Shown: positions 30,628 to 39,753, counted from the stretch's first letter. The stretch is 64,000 nucleotides of DNA from Variovorax paradoxus B4 (GCF_000463015.1 NC_022247.1:2666001-2730000), one strand, 5' to 3'. The notes: generated by a model from the letters alone, not told the origin. Translations and numbers: made by a program.

Positions 30628-30658
30628 GTGAAGCTGACGATTGTAGTTGTTCAAAACA

Positions 30659-30688
30659 CGATCGTTATGTATTATCGAATAACGGTCG
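30659..30688. promoter_or_regulatory. probable TetR operator
   Basis: CGATCGTTAT (30659-30668) and ATAACGGTCG (30679-30688) are inverted repeats matching at 9 of 10 positions with a 10-base AT-rich spacer. They lie between the divergent tetR and tautomerase genes. A -10-like element may lie in the spacer. Confidence 0.7.
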
Positions 30689-30752
30689 TTACTTGAAATG
30701 CTCTGCGGTTCGCAGCGCATGAGCGACGCCGTTCTTTCTGTTTGGAGTACCC

Positions 30753-31169
30753 ATGCCACTTACTCTCACCCTCACCGAGGGCGTTCTTCCGAAGGGCCAG
30801 GAAAAAATCGCCTTCAGCCGCCTGTCAGATGCCATGCTTAGATGGCATGGCTTGGCAGGAAACAAGGCGATGACGCCCAACATCGTGGGCTCGATCCACG
30901 TCTTGCCAACGGAGCACACGTACTCCGGATCAAAGGAGGCCTCCGTGGCGTTCGTCGAATGGAAGGTCCCGTCCTTCGCGTTCGCCAGTCGGGAGGTTCA
31001 AGTTGGCTACATAGAAGAAGCCACGAACATCATTCATGAGCTGTCAGGCGCGCAGCACCCGAAGGAGCGTATATGGGTCAACGTCGTGCACGCGGTAGAC
31101 GGGGCCTGGGGCATCGCCGGGATGGCTCTCACCAATGCGCAGCTTGGCGAAGGAGCCGCCTCGGCCTGA
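30753..31169 (+). CDS. tautomerase superfamily protein
   Basis: 138 residues beginning M-P-L-T-L-T-L; Pro after the initiator Met is the catalytic base of tautomerases. Two beta-alpha-beta halves (E-G-V-L-P-K-G-Q... and S-R-E-V-Q-V-G-Y-I-E-E-A-T-N-I-I-H-E-L) resemble a fused 4-oxalocrotonate tautomerase or MIF-like subunit. Probably under the divergent TetR. Substrate unknown. Confidence 0.78.
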   Translation: MPLTLTLTEGVLPKGQEKIAFSRLSDAMLRWHGLAGNKAMTPNIVGSIHVLPTEHTYSGSKEASVAFVEWKVPSFAFASREVQVGYIEEATNIIHELSGAQHPKERIWVNVVHAVDGAWGIAGMALTNAQLGEGAASA

Positions 31170-31197
31170 CGCCCCATCTACGTCTGGGAATACCAAC

Positions 31198-31593
31198 ATG
31201 CAACTCTCGAACTATTTGTTTTTCACCACGACCTGTGATGACGCCCTGGCTTTCTATACTCAATGTGGTCTTGGTCGTGTCGTCGAGGTGCTTCGCTACG
31301 GGGTCGATGGCATGCCCGTGAAGAACGAGGCCATGCGCGGCCAGGTCATGCATGCCAAGTTCGAGGGACCAGGCTTGCTCTTCTATGCCTCCGACAACGA
31401 TGATGCTGAGCCGATGCGAGGCTCCGCGCATTTGCTTGCGATGAACGGTCGAGATTCAACGAACAATCTCTTCCGAGCTTTGGCTGCAGGTGGAACGGTC
31501 ACGACCCCCTTGGGCATTCAGCCGTGGGGGGACTACTACGGCAAATTGACCGACCGGTTCGGTGTTCAGTGGATGCTGAACTGCGCTGAGTAA
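31198..31593 (+). CDS. VOC family protein, PhnB-like
   Basis: 131 residues with the PhnB-type VOC pattern: Y-L-F-F-T-T-T-C-D-D-A-L-A-F-Y near the start, the central M-H-A-K-F, and W-G-D-Y-Y-G-K-L-T-D-R-F-G-V-Q-W-M at the end. It follows the tautomerase by 28 bases and is probably co-transcribed. Codon use is less GC-rich than in the neighbours. Function unknown. Confidence 0.85.
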   Translation: MQLSNYLFFTTTCDDALAFYTQCGLGRVVEVLRYGVDGMPVKNEAMRGQVMHAKFEGPGLLFYASDNDDAEPMRGSAHLLAMNGRDSTNNLFRALAAGGTVTTPLGIQPWGDYYGKLTDRFGVQWMLNCAE

Positions 31594-31685
31594 GAGCGTT
31601 GCCGGCCCAGTTGCGAATGACTGCTTCGTGAAATTTCGTAGTACCGCTTTGGGCCCTTAGCGGTCTTCCGTTGACGGCCCAAGAG

Positions 31686-31775
31686 CCCCTGACCTCGTCT
31701 TACCTCAGTCAGGTTCAAAGGGACTCTCTCAGTCAGCCCCGGAACGGATCCCGGTTCGACACCCCTAGCGGTAGT
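31686..31775 (-). promoter_or_regulatory. second TPP-riboswitch-like sequence, probably a remnant
   Basis: Minus-strand order matches the THI box at 29778-29893: CGCTAGGGGTG (identical 11 bases), CTGAGA, CCCTTTGAACCTG (identical 13 bases), then TGAGGTAA. The last part differs (GACGAGGTCAGGGG instead of TCCTCGCGCAGGGAA), so P1 and the P4/P5 region are poorly formed. No minus-strand gene follows; the next gene on that side is read the other way. It looks like a duplicated, decayed copy. The stretch 31594-31894 holds nothing else recognisable apart from the aminotransferase leader. Confidence 0.65.
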
Positions 31776-31894
31776 GCTCCGCGCCGTAGCGCAAAGCGGA
31801 AACTATTGTACGAGCCTGTGCGTCCCGCCTCCAAACCATGGATGATGGCCCGGATATGGCAATCCACATGCCGCCACTTCGAGGATGTGTCCCC

Positions 31895-33199
31895 ATGAGC
31901 GATTCCGCAATCGACCAGTCCCTTGACCAGGCCCTCCAGCGCTTCATCGAGGCCAACCCGGCCAGCCGGCGCCAGTTCGAGGCGCAGGCGCGCTACATGC
32001 CGGGCGCCAACAGCCGCTCGGTGCTGTTCTACGCGCCGTTTCCGCTCACCATCGCCAAGGGCGAGGGCGCCGCGCTCTGGGATGCCGACGGCCACCGCTA
32101 TGCCGACTTCATCGCCGAGTACACGGCCGGCGTCTACGGCCACTCGGCACCCGAGATCCGCGATGCCGTCGTCGAGGCGATGCAGGGCGGCATCAACCTC
32201 ACGGGCCACAACCTGCTCGAAGGCCGGCTCGCCAAGACCATCTGCGAGCGCTTTCCGCAGATCGAGCAATTGCGCTTCACCAACTCGGGCACCGAGGCCA
32301 ACCTGATGGCGCTCACGGCCGCGCTGCATTTCACGGGGCGGCGAAAGATCGTGGTGTTCTCGGGCGGCTACCACGGCGGCGTGCTCGGCTTCGGCGCCAA
32401 GCCCTTGCCGACCACCGTGCCCTTCGACTTTCTGGTGCTGCCCTACAACGACGCGCAGGCCGCGAGCGAGCAGATCGCCAAGCATGGGCCGGAAATCGCC
32501 GCGATCCTCGTCGAACCGATGCAGGGCGCGAGCGGCTGCATTCCGGGCAGCCCCGAATTTCTGCAGGCATTGCGCGAAGCGGCCACCCGGGTCGGTGCGC
32601 TGCTGGTCTTCGACGAGGTCATGACCTCTCGCCTGGGGCCGCAGGGCCTGGCCAACAGGCTCGGCATCCGGTCCGACCTGACCACGCTGGGCAAGTACAT
32701 CGGCGGCGGCATGTCGTTCGGGGCCTTTGGCGGGCGCAGCGACGTGATGGCGCAGTTCGATCCGCGCACAGGGTCGCTTGCGCATTCGGGCACCTTCAAC
32801 AACAACGTGATGACCATGGCGGCCGGATATGCCGGCCTCACGAAGCTGTTCACGCCCGAGGCGGCCGGCGCGCTGGCCGAGCGCGGCGAGGCGATGCGTG
32901 CGCGGCTCAACGCGCTGTGCACGAAGGAGGGCGTGGCCATGCAGTTCACCGGTGTCGGGTCGCTGATGAATGCGCATTTCGTGCGCGGGGAAGTGCGGCG
33001 CGTGGACGACCTGGCGGCGGTCGACGGACGCCTTCGCCAGCTGCTGTTCTTCCACTTGCTGAGCGAGGGCATCTACGCCTCGCCGCGCGGCTTCGTCGTG
33101 CTGTCGCTGCCGCTGACCAATGCGGACATCGACCGATTCATCGCCGCCATCGGCAGCTTCATCGGCGAATACCGCGCGCTGCTGCCTAGCGGGACGTAG
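31895..33199 (+). CDS. class III PLP-dependent aminotransferase (glutamate-1-semialdehyde aminomutase-like)
   Basis: 434 residues. PLP-binding features: N-S-G-T-E-A-N (about residues 130-136), V-F-D-E-V (Asp240), and Schiff-base Lys267 in T-L-G-K-Y-I-G-G-G-M-S-F-G-A-F-G-G. The overall pattern is near HemL, but the N-terminal half differs from canonical HemL and it lacks the E-V-M-T-G-F-R motif (E-V-M-T-S-R-L instead), so a role in amine or beta-amino-acid metabolism is also possible. The ATG at 31895 follows GAGGA. It overlaps the converging reductase gene by 14 bases. Confidence 0.88.
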   Translation: MSDSAIDQSLDQALQRFIEANPASRRQFEAQARYMPGANSRSVLFYAPFPLTIAKGEGAALWDADGHRYADFIAEYTAGVYGHSAPEIRDAVVEAMQGGINLTGHNLLEGRLAKTICERFPQIEQLRFTNSGTEANLMALTAALHFTGRRKIVVFSGGYHGGVLGFGAKPLPTTVPFDFLVLPYNDAQAASEQIAKHGPEIAAILVEPMQGASGCIPGSPEFLQALREAATRVGALLVFDEVMTSRLGPQGLANRLGIRSDLTTLGKYIGGGMSFGAFGGRSDVMAQFDPRTGSLAHSGTFNNNVMTMAAGYAGLTKLFTPEAAGALAERGEAMRARLNALCTKEGVAMQFTGVGSLMNAHFVRGEVRRVDDLAAVDGRLRQLLFFHLLSEGIYASPRGFVVLSLPLTNADIDRFIAAIGSFIGEYRALLPSGT

Positions 33200-34226
33200 T
33201 GCCAGCCACGCCCAGCAGCTCGTGGAGCCGCGTGCTGGTGGTCGTGTACTGGAGCGGGATCGCCTTGCCTGGGAACACGATGGCGGTGGCGCCCCAGGCC
33301 GCCAGCGTGGCCTCGTGGAAGCCGCAGACGATGAGCTTCTTCTTACCCGGGTAGGTGTTGATGTCGCCCACTGCGAACACGCCGCGCTCGCGGGTTTCGT
33401 ACTTCTCGGTGTCGACCGGCACCTGCTTGCGCTCCAGTTCCAGGCCCCAGTCGGCAATGGGGCCGAGGCGCGGGGAGATGCCCAGGCAGGCGATCAGCGC
33501 GTCGAGCGGCAGATCGGCAGTGGTTGCATCGGGCGTGGTGATCTGCAGTTGCCTGCCGTCGAAAGCGGTGGGCTGGCCGACCTTGAACGCGAGCTTGCCT
33601 TCAGCGACCAGCGCACGCATCGAAGCGACGAGGCCTTCGTCGGCCTGGAAGCCGTCGCGCCGGTGGACCAGCGTGACCTGCCTTGCCACAGCCGTGAGCG
33701 CGACGGCGGTTGCCAGCGCAACGTCGTCGCCGCCATTCACCGCCACCGCCTGCCCGGCGAAGCGGGCCAGCGAATCGGGGTGATAGAAAAGGGAGCTGCC
33801 TTCGAACTGCGCAATGCCTTCGACCGCGATGCGCTTGGGCACGAAGGCGCCGACGCCGGCCGCGATGAACACGGTCTTGGCGAGGAAAGCGGTGCCGGCC
33901 GAGGTGGTCAGCAGCAGGCGCTCATCGGCCTGCCGGACGAGCGTGGCCACCTGCTCGCCGAAATGGAATTGCGGCTTGAAGGGCGCGACCTGCTCGAGCA
34001 GCGATTGCGCGAGGCCGCGTCCGCTGGTGACCGGCGTGCCCGGAATGTCGTAGATCGGCTTGTCGCCGTAGAGCGCCACGCACTGGCCGCCCGCGGCGGG
34101 CAGCGCATCGACGATGTGGCAGGAGATCTCGAGCAGGCCGAGCTGGAAGGCCTGGAACAGTCCGACCGGACCGGCGCCGATGATCAGCGCGTCGGTTTCG
34201 ATGGGGGCTCGGCCTTCGGGGTTCAA
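33186..34226 (-). CDS. ferredoxin--NADP+ reductase, thioredoxin-reductase-like type
   Basis: 346 residues with a TTG start that overlaps the fdxA stop (TTGA at 34223-34226). FAD motif G-A-G-P-V-G near residue 17, an NADPH motif region, and C-terminal [10 protein letters not shown]. No C-x-x-C redox pair, so it is the FNR rather than the TrxR branch. It is the last gene of the leftward cys operon and, with FdxA, is the likely electron source for the siroheme reductase. Confidence 0.9.
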   Translation of the reverse strand: MNPEGRAPIETDALIIGAGPVGLFQAFQLGLLEISCHIVDALPAAGGQCVALYGDKPIYDIPGTPVTSGRGLAQSLLEQVAPFKPQFHFGEQVATLVRQADERLLLTTSAGTAFLAKTVFIAAGVGAFVPKRIAVEGIAQFEGSSLFYHPDSLARFAGQAVAVNGGDDVALATAVALTAVARQVTLVHRRDGFQADEGLVASMRALVAEGKLAFKVGQPTAFDGRQLQITTPDATTADLPLDALIACLGISPRLGPIADWGLELERKQVPVDTEKYETRERGVFAVGDINTYPGKKKLIVCGFHEATLAAWGATAIVFPGKAIPLQYTTTSTRLHELLGVAGTTSR

Positions 34227-34552
34227 CGGACCAGTTCGCCGATCTTGTCGGTCTTGTCTTTCCACTCTTCGGCGTCGGGCAGCGCGGGCTTGCGCTTGGT
34301 GATGCTCTTCCAGCCGTCGGCCAGCGAGAGCTCTGCGTTGAGCTTGATGAATGCGATCTGGTTGGCCGGGAGGTCTTCCTCGGCATAGATCGCATTGACC
34401 GGGCACTCGGGGATGCAGACCGCGCAGTCGATGCATTCGTCCGGGTCGATCACCAGCATGTTGGGGCCTTCGCGGAAGCAATCCACGGGGCATACGTCCA
34501 CGCAGTCGGTGTATTTGCAGCGGATGCAGGCTTCGGAGACGACGTGGGTCAT
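34223..34552 (-). CDS. fdxA: 7Fe ferredoxin FdxA
   Basis: 109 residues, Azotobacter FdI type, with 3Fe-4S and 4Fe-4S clusters: [17 protein letters not shown] and [12 protein letters not shown] cysteine patterns in the first 55 residues, followed by the typical charged C-terminal extension. It lies 42 bases after cysN on the same strand and overlaps the reductase gene, which suggests that it carries electrons from NADPH to sulfite reductase. Confidence 0.95.
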   Translation of the reverse strand: MTHVVSEACIRCKYTDCVDVCPVDCFREGPNMLVIDPDECIDCAVCIPECPVNAIYAEEDLPANQIAFIKLNAELSLADGWKSITKRKPALPDAEEWKDKTDKIGELVR

Positions 34553-34594
34553 TTGTCTTCTAACGTCAGTGTGAGGTCGGGAAAACCCCGGATT

Positions 34595-35932
34595 TTAGGC
34601 CTTTGCGGCGGCAGGCTGCACGAGCACGGCAGCAGCGGTCTTGTGGGAGGCCGTATCGACCAGCACCAGCGAGCCCAGGGTCCGCGATTGCGTGAAGGGC
34701 AGCACCGCCAGCGGCTGCTGGAGCGAAAGCACCACGTCGCCAATGGAATTGGCTTCCAGCTGAGTTGCGGGCTCGGATTCGAGCGTGGTGATGTTCACCC
34801 GGTCGACGATGCGCGCCACCTTGGCCTTGACCCAGCGGTGGCCCTGCAGCGCCCAGTAGACGCGGCCGGCAACCAGCGGCTCGTCGTCGAGCCAGGCCAC
34901 GGTGGCGGTGATCTCGCGCACCGGCTCGAAGGCGCCGGGCGCCAGCAGCCAGTCGCCGCGCGACACGTCCACTTCGCGGTCGAGCACGATGCCGGCGCTG
35001 TGGCCCGCATGCACCACCTTCGGTTGCCGCGTGTGGCTCAGCACCTGCGCGACCGTGGCCGTCTGGTTGCTGGGCAGCACGGTCACGCGCTGGCCGGGTT
35101 CGACGTGGCCGGAAGCCACGCGGCCCCAGAACACGCGGCGGCCCTGCGAGGTGTCGGCCGAGGCCGAGAACTTTTCGACCCACTGCACCGGGAAGGCGAA
35201 GGGCACGGCCTCGTCCTGCACGGTGACCGGCAGTTCCTCGAGCAGCTCGAGCAGGCTAGGGCCCTCGTAGCCGACCCAGTCGGCATGGCGCGTGGCCACG
35301 TTCCAGCCCTTGAGGGCGGAGATCGGCACGATGGCGGCCACCTGCACGCCCGCCGCTTCGGCAAAGGCGTTCAGCGCGGTCGAGATGCGTTCGAAGGCCA
35401 GGCCGGCGTCGCCGATGGCGTCGAGCTTGTTGACTGCGAACACCACCGACTGCACGCGCAGCAGGTGCGCCAGCAGCGTGTGGCGGCGCGTCTGAGGCAG
35501 GAGCTCGCGCTTGACCACGGTGCCGTCTTCCACCTCGGCGGCCCAGGCCAGCTTGGTGGCATCGACCAGCACCACTGCGGCATCGGCGGCCGAGGCGGCC
35601 GTGACCATGTTGCGGGTGTACTGCTCGTGGCCCGGCGCGTCGCCGATGATGAACTTGCGCCTGGCGGTCGAGAAGTAGCGGTAGGCCACGTCGATCGTGA
35701 TGCCCTGTTCGCGCTCGGCCGAGAGGCCGTCGGTCAAGAGGGCAAGGTCGGTTTCGCCGCCGCGCTGCACACCGGCGAGCTGGTCCTGCAGAACCGTCTT
35801 GCTGTCGACCAGCAGGCGGCCGATCAGCGTGCTCTTGCCGTCGTCGACCGAGCCGCAGGTGATGAAGCGCAGGGCGGTGCCGGTGTCGCCGTGGAGGGCG
35901 GTGTTGTCGAGGGTTGCCGTTATGGTGCTCAT
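34595..35932 (-). CDS. cysN: sulfate adenylyltransferase subunit 1
   Basis: GTPase subunit of ATP sulfurylase. 445 residues: P-loop G-S-V-D-D-G-K-S-T-L (about residues 27-36), D-A-P-G-H-E-Q-Y and N-K-L-D motifs, then EF-Tu-like beta-barrel domains. There is no fused APS kinase (CysC) domain. Its start overlaps the cysD stop by one base (TGATG). Confidence 0.96.
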   Translation of the reverse strand: MSTITATLDNTALHGDTGTALRFITCGSVDDGKSTLIGRLLVDSKTVLQDQLAGVQRGGETDLALLTDGLSAEREQGITIDVAYRYFSTARRKFIIGDAPGHEQYTRNMVTAASAADAAVVLVDATKLAWAAEVEDGTVVKRELLPQTRRHTLLAHLLRVQSVVFAVNKLDAIGDAGLAFERISTALNAFAEAAGVQVAAIVPISALKGWNVATRHADWVGYEGPSLLELLEELPVTVQDEAVPFAFPVQWVEKFSASADTSQGRRVFWGRVASGHVEPGQRVTVLPSNQTATVAQVLSHTRQPKVVHAGHSAGIVLDREVDVSRGDWLLAPGAFEPVREITATVAWLDDEPLVAGRVYWALQGHRWVKAKVARIVDRVNITTLESEPATQLEANSIGDVVLSLQQPLAVLPFTQSRTLGSLVLVDTASHKTAAAVLVQPAAAKA

Positions 35933-36885
35933 CAGAAATACCCGTCTTTTTTGCGCTTCTCCATCGAAGCTTCCGAAGTCATGTCGTCCATGCGCGTCGC
36001 GCCGCGCTCGCTGACGTCGACCGACAGCGTTTCGAGCACCACGTCGCCCGCATCGGCCGCAAGGCTTTCGACCGGGCAGGTGGTCGTGATGTCGCCCACG
36101 GTGCGAAAGCGCACATCGCGCACCTGCACGGTTTCGCCGTCGCGCGGCGGGGTCAGTTCGGTCACCGGCACCAGCAGGCCGCGGCGTTCGACCACCTCGC
36201 GCTTGTGCGTGTAGTAGATCGACGGCAGGCCTACGTGTTCGCGCTCGATGTATTGCCACACGTCGAGCTCGGTCCAGTTCGATATCGGGAACACGCGGAA
36301 GTGCTCACCCGGGGCGAGGCGGGTGTTGAACAGCGTCCACAACTCGGGGCGCTGGTCCTTGGGCTGCCATTGGCCGAAGCTGTCGCGGTGCGAAAAGATG
36401 CGTTCCTTGGCGCGCGCCTTTTCCTCGTCGCGGCGGGCGCCGCCGATCAGCGCGTCGAAGCGGAATTCTTCAATGGCTTCGAGCAGCGTGACCGACTGGT
36501 GCGCATTGCGCGATTCGCCGGGGTGCGCAAGGCGCACGGTACCGCGCGCCATCGAATCCTCGACGCTGCGCACGATCAAGTCGGCACCCAGTTCCTCGGC
36601 GCGCTGGTCGCGGTAGGCCGTCACTTCGGGGAAGTTGTGGCCCGTGTCGATCATCAGCAGCGGGTAGGGGATGCGGCCGGCGCCGAAGGCCTTTTCGGCA
36701 CACTTCAGCAGCACCAGCGAATCCTTGCCGCCCGAGAACAGCAGGGTCGGGCGCTCGAAGGCCGCCGCCACTTCGCGCAGGATGAAGACGGTTTCCTCTT
36801 CCAGCGCATCGAGATGGGTGTTGGACAGGCGCGCGGGAGAGTGCATGGGCGGCAGCAGCAGTTCGGTTTCGGTACGGGCGTTCAT
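35932..36885 (-). CDS. cysD: sulfate adenylyltransferase subunit 2
   Basis: Catalytic subunit that makes adenosine 5'-phosphosulfate. 317 residues, PP-loop ATP pyrophosphatase motif S-G-G-K-D-S (about residue 51) and the C-terminal R-D-V-R-F-R-T-V-G-D region. The ATG at 36885 is preferred over an ATG farther upstream because the extension has no family similarity. Confidence 0.96.
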   Translation of the reverse strand: MNARTETELLLPPMHSPARLSNTHLDALEEETVFILREVAAAFERPTLLFSGGKDSLVLLKCAEKAFGAGRIPYPLLMIDTGHNFPEVTAYRDQRAEELGADLIVRSVEDSMARGTVRLAHPGESRNAHQSVTLLEAIEEFRFDALIGGARRDEEKARAKERIFSHRDSFGQWQPKDQRPELWTLFNTRLAPGEHFRVFPISNWTELDVWQYIEREHVGLPSIYYTHKREVVERRGLLVPVTELTPPRDGETVQVRDVRFRTVGDITTTCPVESLAADAGDVVLETLSVDVSERGATRMDDMTSEASMEKRKKDGYF

Positions 36886-36928
36886 CGGGTGGGGTGCTGA
36901 ATGCGGATGGTCGATGCGGCGATGGCTC

Positions 36929-37576
36929 TCAGTGAGAGAGGTGCAATCCGCACTCGCGGTTGTCTTCGCCCTTGGTCGGGTCCACGTAGTCGAAGTTGTT
37001 GGGCAGGCCATGCGCTTCGCAGTACGCGTACAGATCCTTGGACGACCAGTGCAGGAGCGGCGCGACCTTGATCAGCCCATCCGGATTGACGCTGACCGGG
37101 TCCATCTGTGCGCGCACGGCCGTGTCGGTGGCCCGAAGCGCGGTGAACCAGACCTTCGGCGCCGTCTCGCGCAGCGCGCGGGCAAAGGGCTCCAGCTTCA
37201 CTTCTTCCGTGAAAGCGGCATGGCGCGGATCGTCGAGCGCCGGGGTCGGGCCTTCCACGGCTTCGCGATGCGCACGCGAACGGCGCGGCAGGTAGATGTG
37301 CAGATCCAGGCCCAACTGCTTCGTCACCTCGTCGGCAAAGCGGTAGGTGGCCTCGGTGTTGTAGCCGTTGTCCATCCAGACCACGGGAACGTCGCGCTTG
37401 GCGCGCGTGACCATGTGCAGGATCACGGCCTCGAACGGGCGGAAATTGGTGGTGACGATCGCGCGCTGGCCCAGGCCGACGGCCCAGTCCACCAGGCCCT
37501 CGGCGTTGCGGCCGAGTTCGGTGTTGATGCGTGCGAAGTCGATGTCCGTAGCGATGCTCATGTCGATGGTTCCCAT
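36929..37576 (-). CDS. cysH: phosphoadenylyl-sulfate (or adenylyl-sulfate) reductase
   Basis: 215 residues. PAPS/APS reductase fold, ending with the catalytic E-C-G-L-H motif six residues before the C-terminus. The two Cys pairs that bind the [4Fe-4S] cluster in APS reductases are absent, which points to PAPS as substrate; the protein is also short for CysH (E. coli has 244). No APS kinase gene is visible in the window. Six bases separate it from the DUF934 gene. Confidence 0.9.
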   Translation of the reverse strand: MGTIDMSIATDIDFARINTELGRNAEGLVDWAVGLGQRAIVTTNFRPFEAVILHMVTRAKRDVPVVWMDNGYNTEATYRFADEVTKQLGLDLHIYLPRRSRAHREAVEGPTPALDDPRHAAFTEEVKLEPFARALRETAPKVWFTALRATDTAVRAQMDPVSVNPDGLIKVAPLLHWSSKDLYAYCEAHGLPNNFDYVDPTKGEDNRECGLHLSH

Positions 37577-37582
37577 GCGGGC

Positions 37583-37978
37583 TCAGGTGCCGGCCGCGAA
37601 GTGCGGCGCGGTCTGCACCGCATCGCCCTGGTAGAAGGCGGCGAAGCGGTCGAACTGGCGCTGTGCGTCGGTGGCGTCCACGCCTTCCTTCAGCACGGCG
37701 CTCGAGAAGCCGGTGCGTTCCATCTGCACCAGCTGGTCGATCAGCACGTCGCCGGTGGCGCGGATGTCGCCCTTGAAGCCGAGCCGGCGGCGCAGCAGGA
37801 AGGCCTGGCTGTAGGCACGGCCATCGGTGAACTTCGGAAAGTTCAGGTCGATGCGCTCGATGTCTTCCAGGCACACCTCGATGGCGAGCGGATCGGCATC
37901 GTTGGGCAGCTGCAGGACCTTCGGGTCGCCGTCATCGACGTGCTCTTCGGCAGCGAGGATGTTGAGACGTCTGTTCAT
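37583..37978 (-). CDS. DUF934 family protein of the sulfite reductase operon
   Basis: 131 residues matching the DUF934 pattern (L-N-F-P-K-F-T-D-G-R-A-Y-S-Q-A and L-R-R-R-L-G-F-K-G-D-I-R-A). The family is nearly always encoded directly after CysI-type reductases, and here it overlaps cysI by four bases (ATGA). It has no cofactor motif; a supporting role in sulfite reduction is inferred from this association. Confidence 0.9.
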   Translation of the reverse strand: MNRRLNILAAEEHVDDGDPKVLQLPNDADPLAIEVCLEDIERIDLNFPKFTDGRAYSQAFLLRRRLGFKGDIRATGDVLIDQLVQMERTGFSSAVLKEGVDATDAQRQFDRFAAFYQGDAVQTAPHFAAGT

Positions 37979-39753
37979 GCTGCTTCCTCCACCTTGAAGC
38001 GCGCACCGTTGGCCGCGGCCTTGAACGGGTCGTGGCCGACGCGGCGCAGGGTGTCGATGAAGGTCTCTCCGCCTTCGCGGGTGTCGCGGTAGGTGGTGAG
38101 CACGGCCTCGATCACGCCCGGCACTTCGGCCGCCGAGAACGAGGGGCCGACCGCCTTGCCGGCCTGCGGCGTACCGCTGAGCGCGGAACCGTCGGAGCCG
38201 CCGAGGGTGACCTGGTACCACTCCTTGCCGTCCTTGTCGACGCCCAGGATGCCGATGTGGCCGCTGTGGTGGTGCCCGCAGGAGTTGATGCAGCCGCTGA
38301 TGTGCAGGTCGATCTCGCCCAGGTCGTCGAGCTCGTCGAGGTCTTGATAACGCTCGGTGATGGCTTCGGCAATGGGGATGGAGCGCGCATTGGCCAGCGC
38401 GCAGAAGTCGCCGCCGGGGCAGGCGATCATGTCGGTCAGCAGGTGCACGTTGGCGCTGGCAAAGCCGGCCGCGCGGGCGGCGAGCCACAGCGCATGCAGG
38501 TCTTCGGCATGCACCCAGGGCAGCACGATGTTCTGGTCGTGCGTGACGCGGGCTTCGCCGGCCGAGAAGCGGTCGGCCAGTTCGGCGAGCGTGTCGAGCT
38601 GATCGGCGGAGGCGTCGCCGGGCGCCTGCTTCAGGCGCTTGAAAGAGAGCGTCACGGCGCGCAGCGCGGGGTTCTTGTGCGCGGCCACGTTGCGGGCCAG
38701 CCAGCGCGCGAACATCACGTCGTCGGCGGCGTGGGCACGCAGCTCGGCGTCGGTCTTCTCGGCGCTTTGCAGCACGCGGGTGGCGAGCGTCGGCGGCACG
38801 AAGGAGGCGGCCACGCGGTCGAACTCTTCCTGCGTGATGGTGTGCGGCGCGCCGTCGTGCTCGATGATCTGCTTGTACTCGGCCTCGACATCGTCAATGT
38901 AGCGCTGGCCTTCGGCCTTCACCAGAATCTTGATGCGCGCCTTGTAGATGTTGTCGCGGCGGCCATAGCGGTTGTAGACCCGGATCACCGCTTCGAGGTA
39001 ATTCATGATCTGCTGCCACGGCAGGAACTCGCGCAGCACGGTGCCGATGATGGGCGTGCGGCCCATGCCGCCGCCCACCTGCACGCGAAAACCGATATCG
39101 CCCGCCTCGTTCTTCACGAGCTTCAGGCCCACGTCGTGCCAGCCGGTGGCTGCGCGGTCTTCGGTGGCGCCGGAGATCGCGATCTTGAACTTGCGTGGCA
39201 GGAAGGCGAATTCAGGGTGCAGCGTGCTCCACTGCCGCATGATTTCGGCGTAGGGGCGCGGATCGGCGATTTCGTCGACCGCGATGCCGGCGCGCTCGTC
39301 GCTCGTGATGTTGCGGATGCAGTTGCCGCTGGTCTGGATGCCATGCATGTCGACCGAAGCCAGCAGGTCCATCACGTCGGCCGACTTGGACAGCGGAATC
39401 CAGTTGTACTGGACGTTCTGGCGTGTCGAGAAGTGGGCGTAGTGCGTGGGGAGCTTGTGGCTGCCGAGCAGGCCCTGCGTCTCGATGGCCTTGCGGTAGA
39501 CCTCGGCTTCGGGCTCGTCGTATTCGCGGGCGATGCGGGCCAGCACGCGCAGCTGGCGGCTGGAAAGCTCACCGTAGGGCACGGCCACGCGCAGCATCGG
39601 CGCATAGCGCTGCACATACCAGCCGTTTTGCAGTCGCAGGGGACGGAATTCGTCTTCGTGGAGGCGGCCCTTTTGCCAGCGCTCGAGCTGGTCTCTGAAC
39701 TGGGCGGCTCGCTGATGGACGAACTGGCGATCGAATTCTGTGTATTGGTACAT
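37975..39753 (-). CDS. cysI: nitrite/sulfite reductase hemoprotein (assimilatory sulfite reductase)
   Basis: 592 residues. Two siroheme-reductase repeats; the cluster-binding Cys are in C-P-G-G-D-F-C and S-G-C-I-N-S-C-G (about residues 472-522). T-S-G-N-C-I-R-N-I marks the substrate face. There is no flavoprotein CysJ partner nearby; instead fdxA and an FNR close the operon, which fits a ferredoxin-dependent enzyme. First gene of the leftward operon, with CysB-like repeats upstream. Confidence 0.93.
   Translation of the reverse strand: MYQYTEFDRQFVHQRAAQFRDQLERWQKGRLHEDEFRPLRLQNGWYVQRYAPMLRVAVPYGELSSRQLRVLARIAREYDEPEAEVYRKAIETQGLLGSHKLPTHYAHFSTRQNVQYNWIPLSKSADVMDLLASVDMHGIQTSGNCIRNITSDERAGIAVDEIADPRPYAEIMRQWSTLHPEFAFLPRKFKIAISGATEDRAATGWHDVGLKLVKNEAGDIGFRVQVGGGMGRTPIIGTVLREFLPWQQIMNYLEAVIRVYNRYGRRDNIYKARIKILVKAEGQRYIDDVEAEYKQIIEHDGAPHTITQEEFDRVAASFVPPTLATRVLQSAEKTDAELRAHAADDVMFARWLARNVAAHKNPALRAVTLSFKRLKQAPGDASADQLDTLAELADRFSAGEARVTHDQNIVLPWVHAEDLHALWLAARAAGFASANVHLLTDMIACPGGDFCALANARSIPIAEAITERYQDLDELDDLGEIDLHISGCINSCGHHHSGHIGILGVDKDGKEWYQVTLGGSDGSALSGTPQAGKAVGPSFSAAEVPGVIEAVLTTYRDTREGGETFIDTLRRVGHDPFKAAANGARFKVEEAA

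Noticed and set aside
31694..31775. Possible tRNA or tRNA fragment (GGTTCGA and CCCGGTTCGAC-like strings)
   Set aside because: No cloverleaf or anticodon arm can be formed. The order CTAGGGGTG, CTGAGA, CCCTTTGAACCTG on the minus strand fits a TPP riboswitch copy instead.
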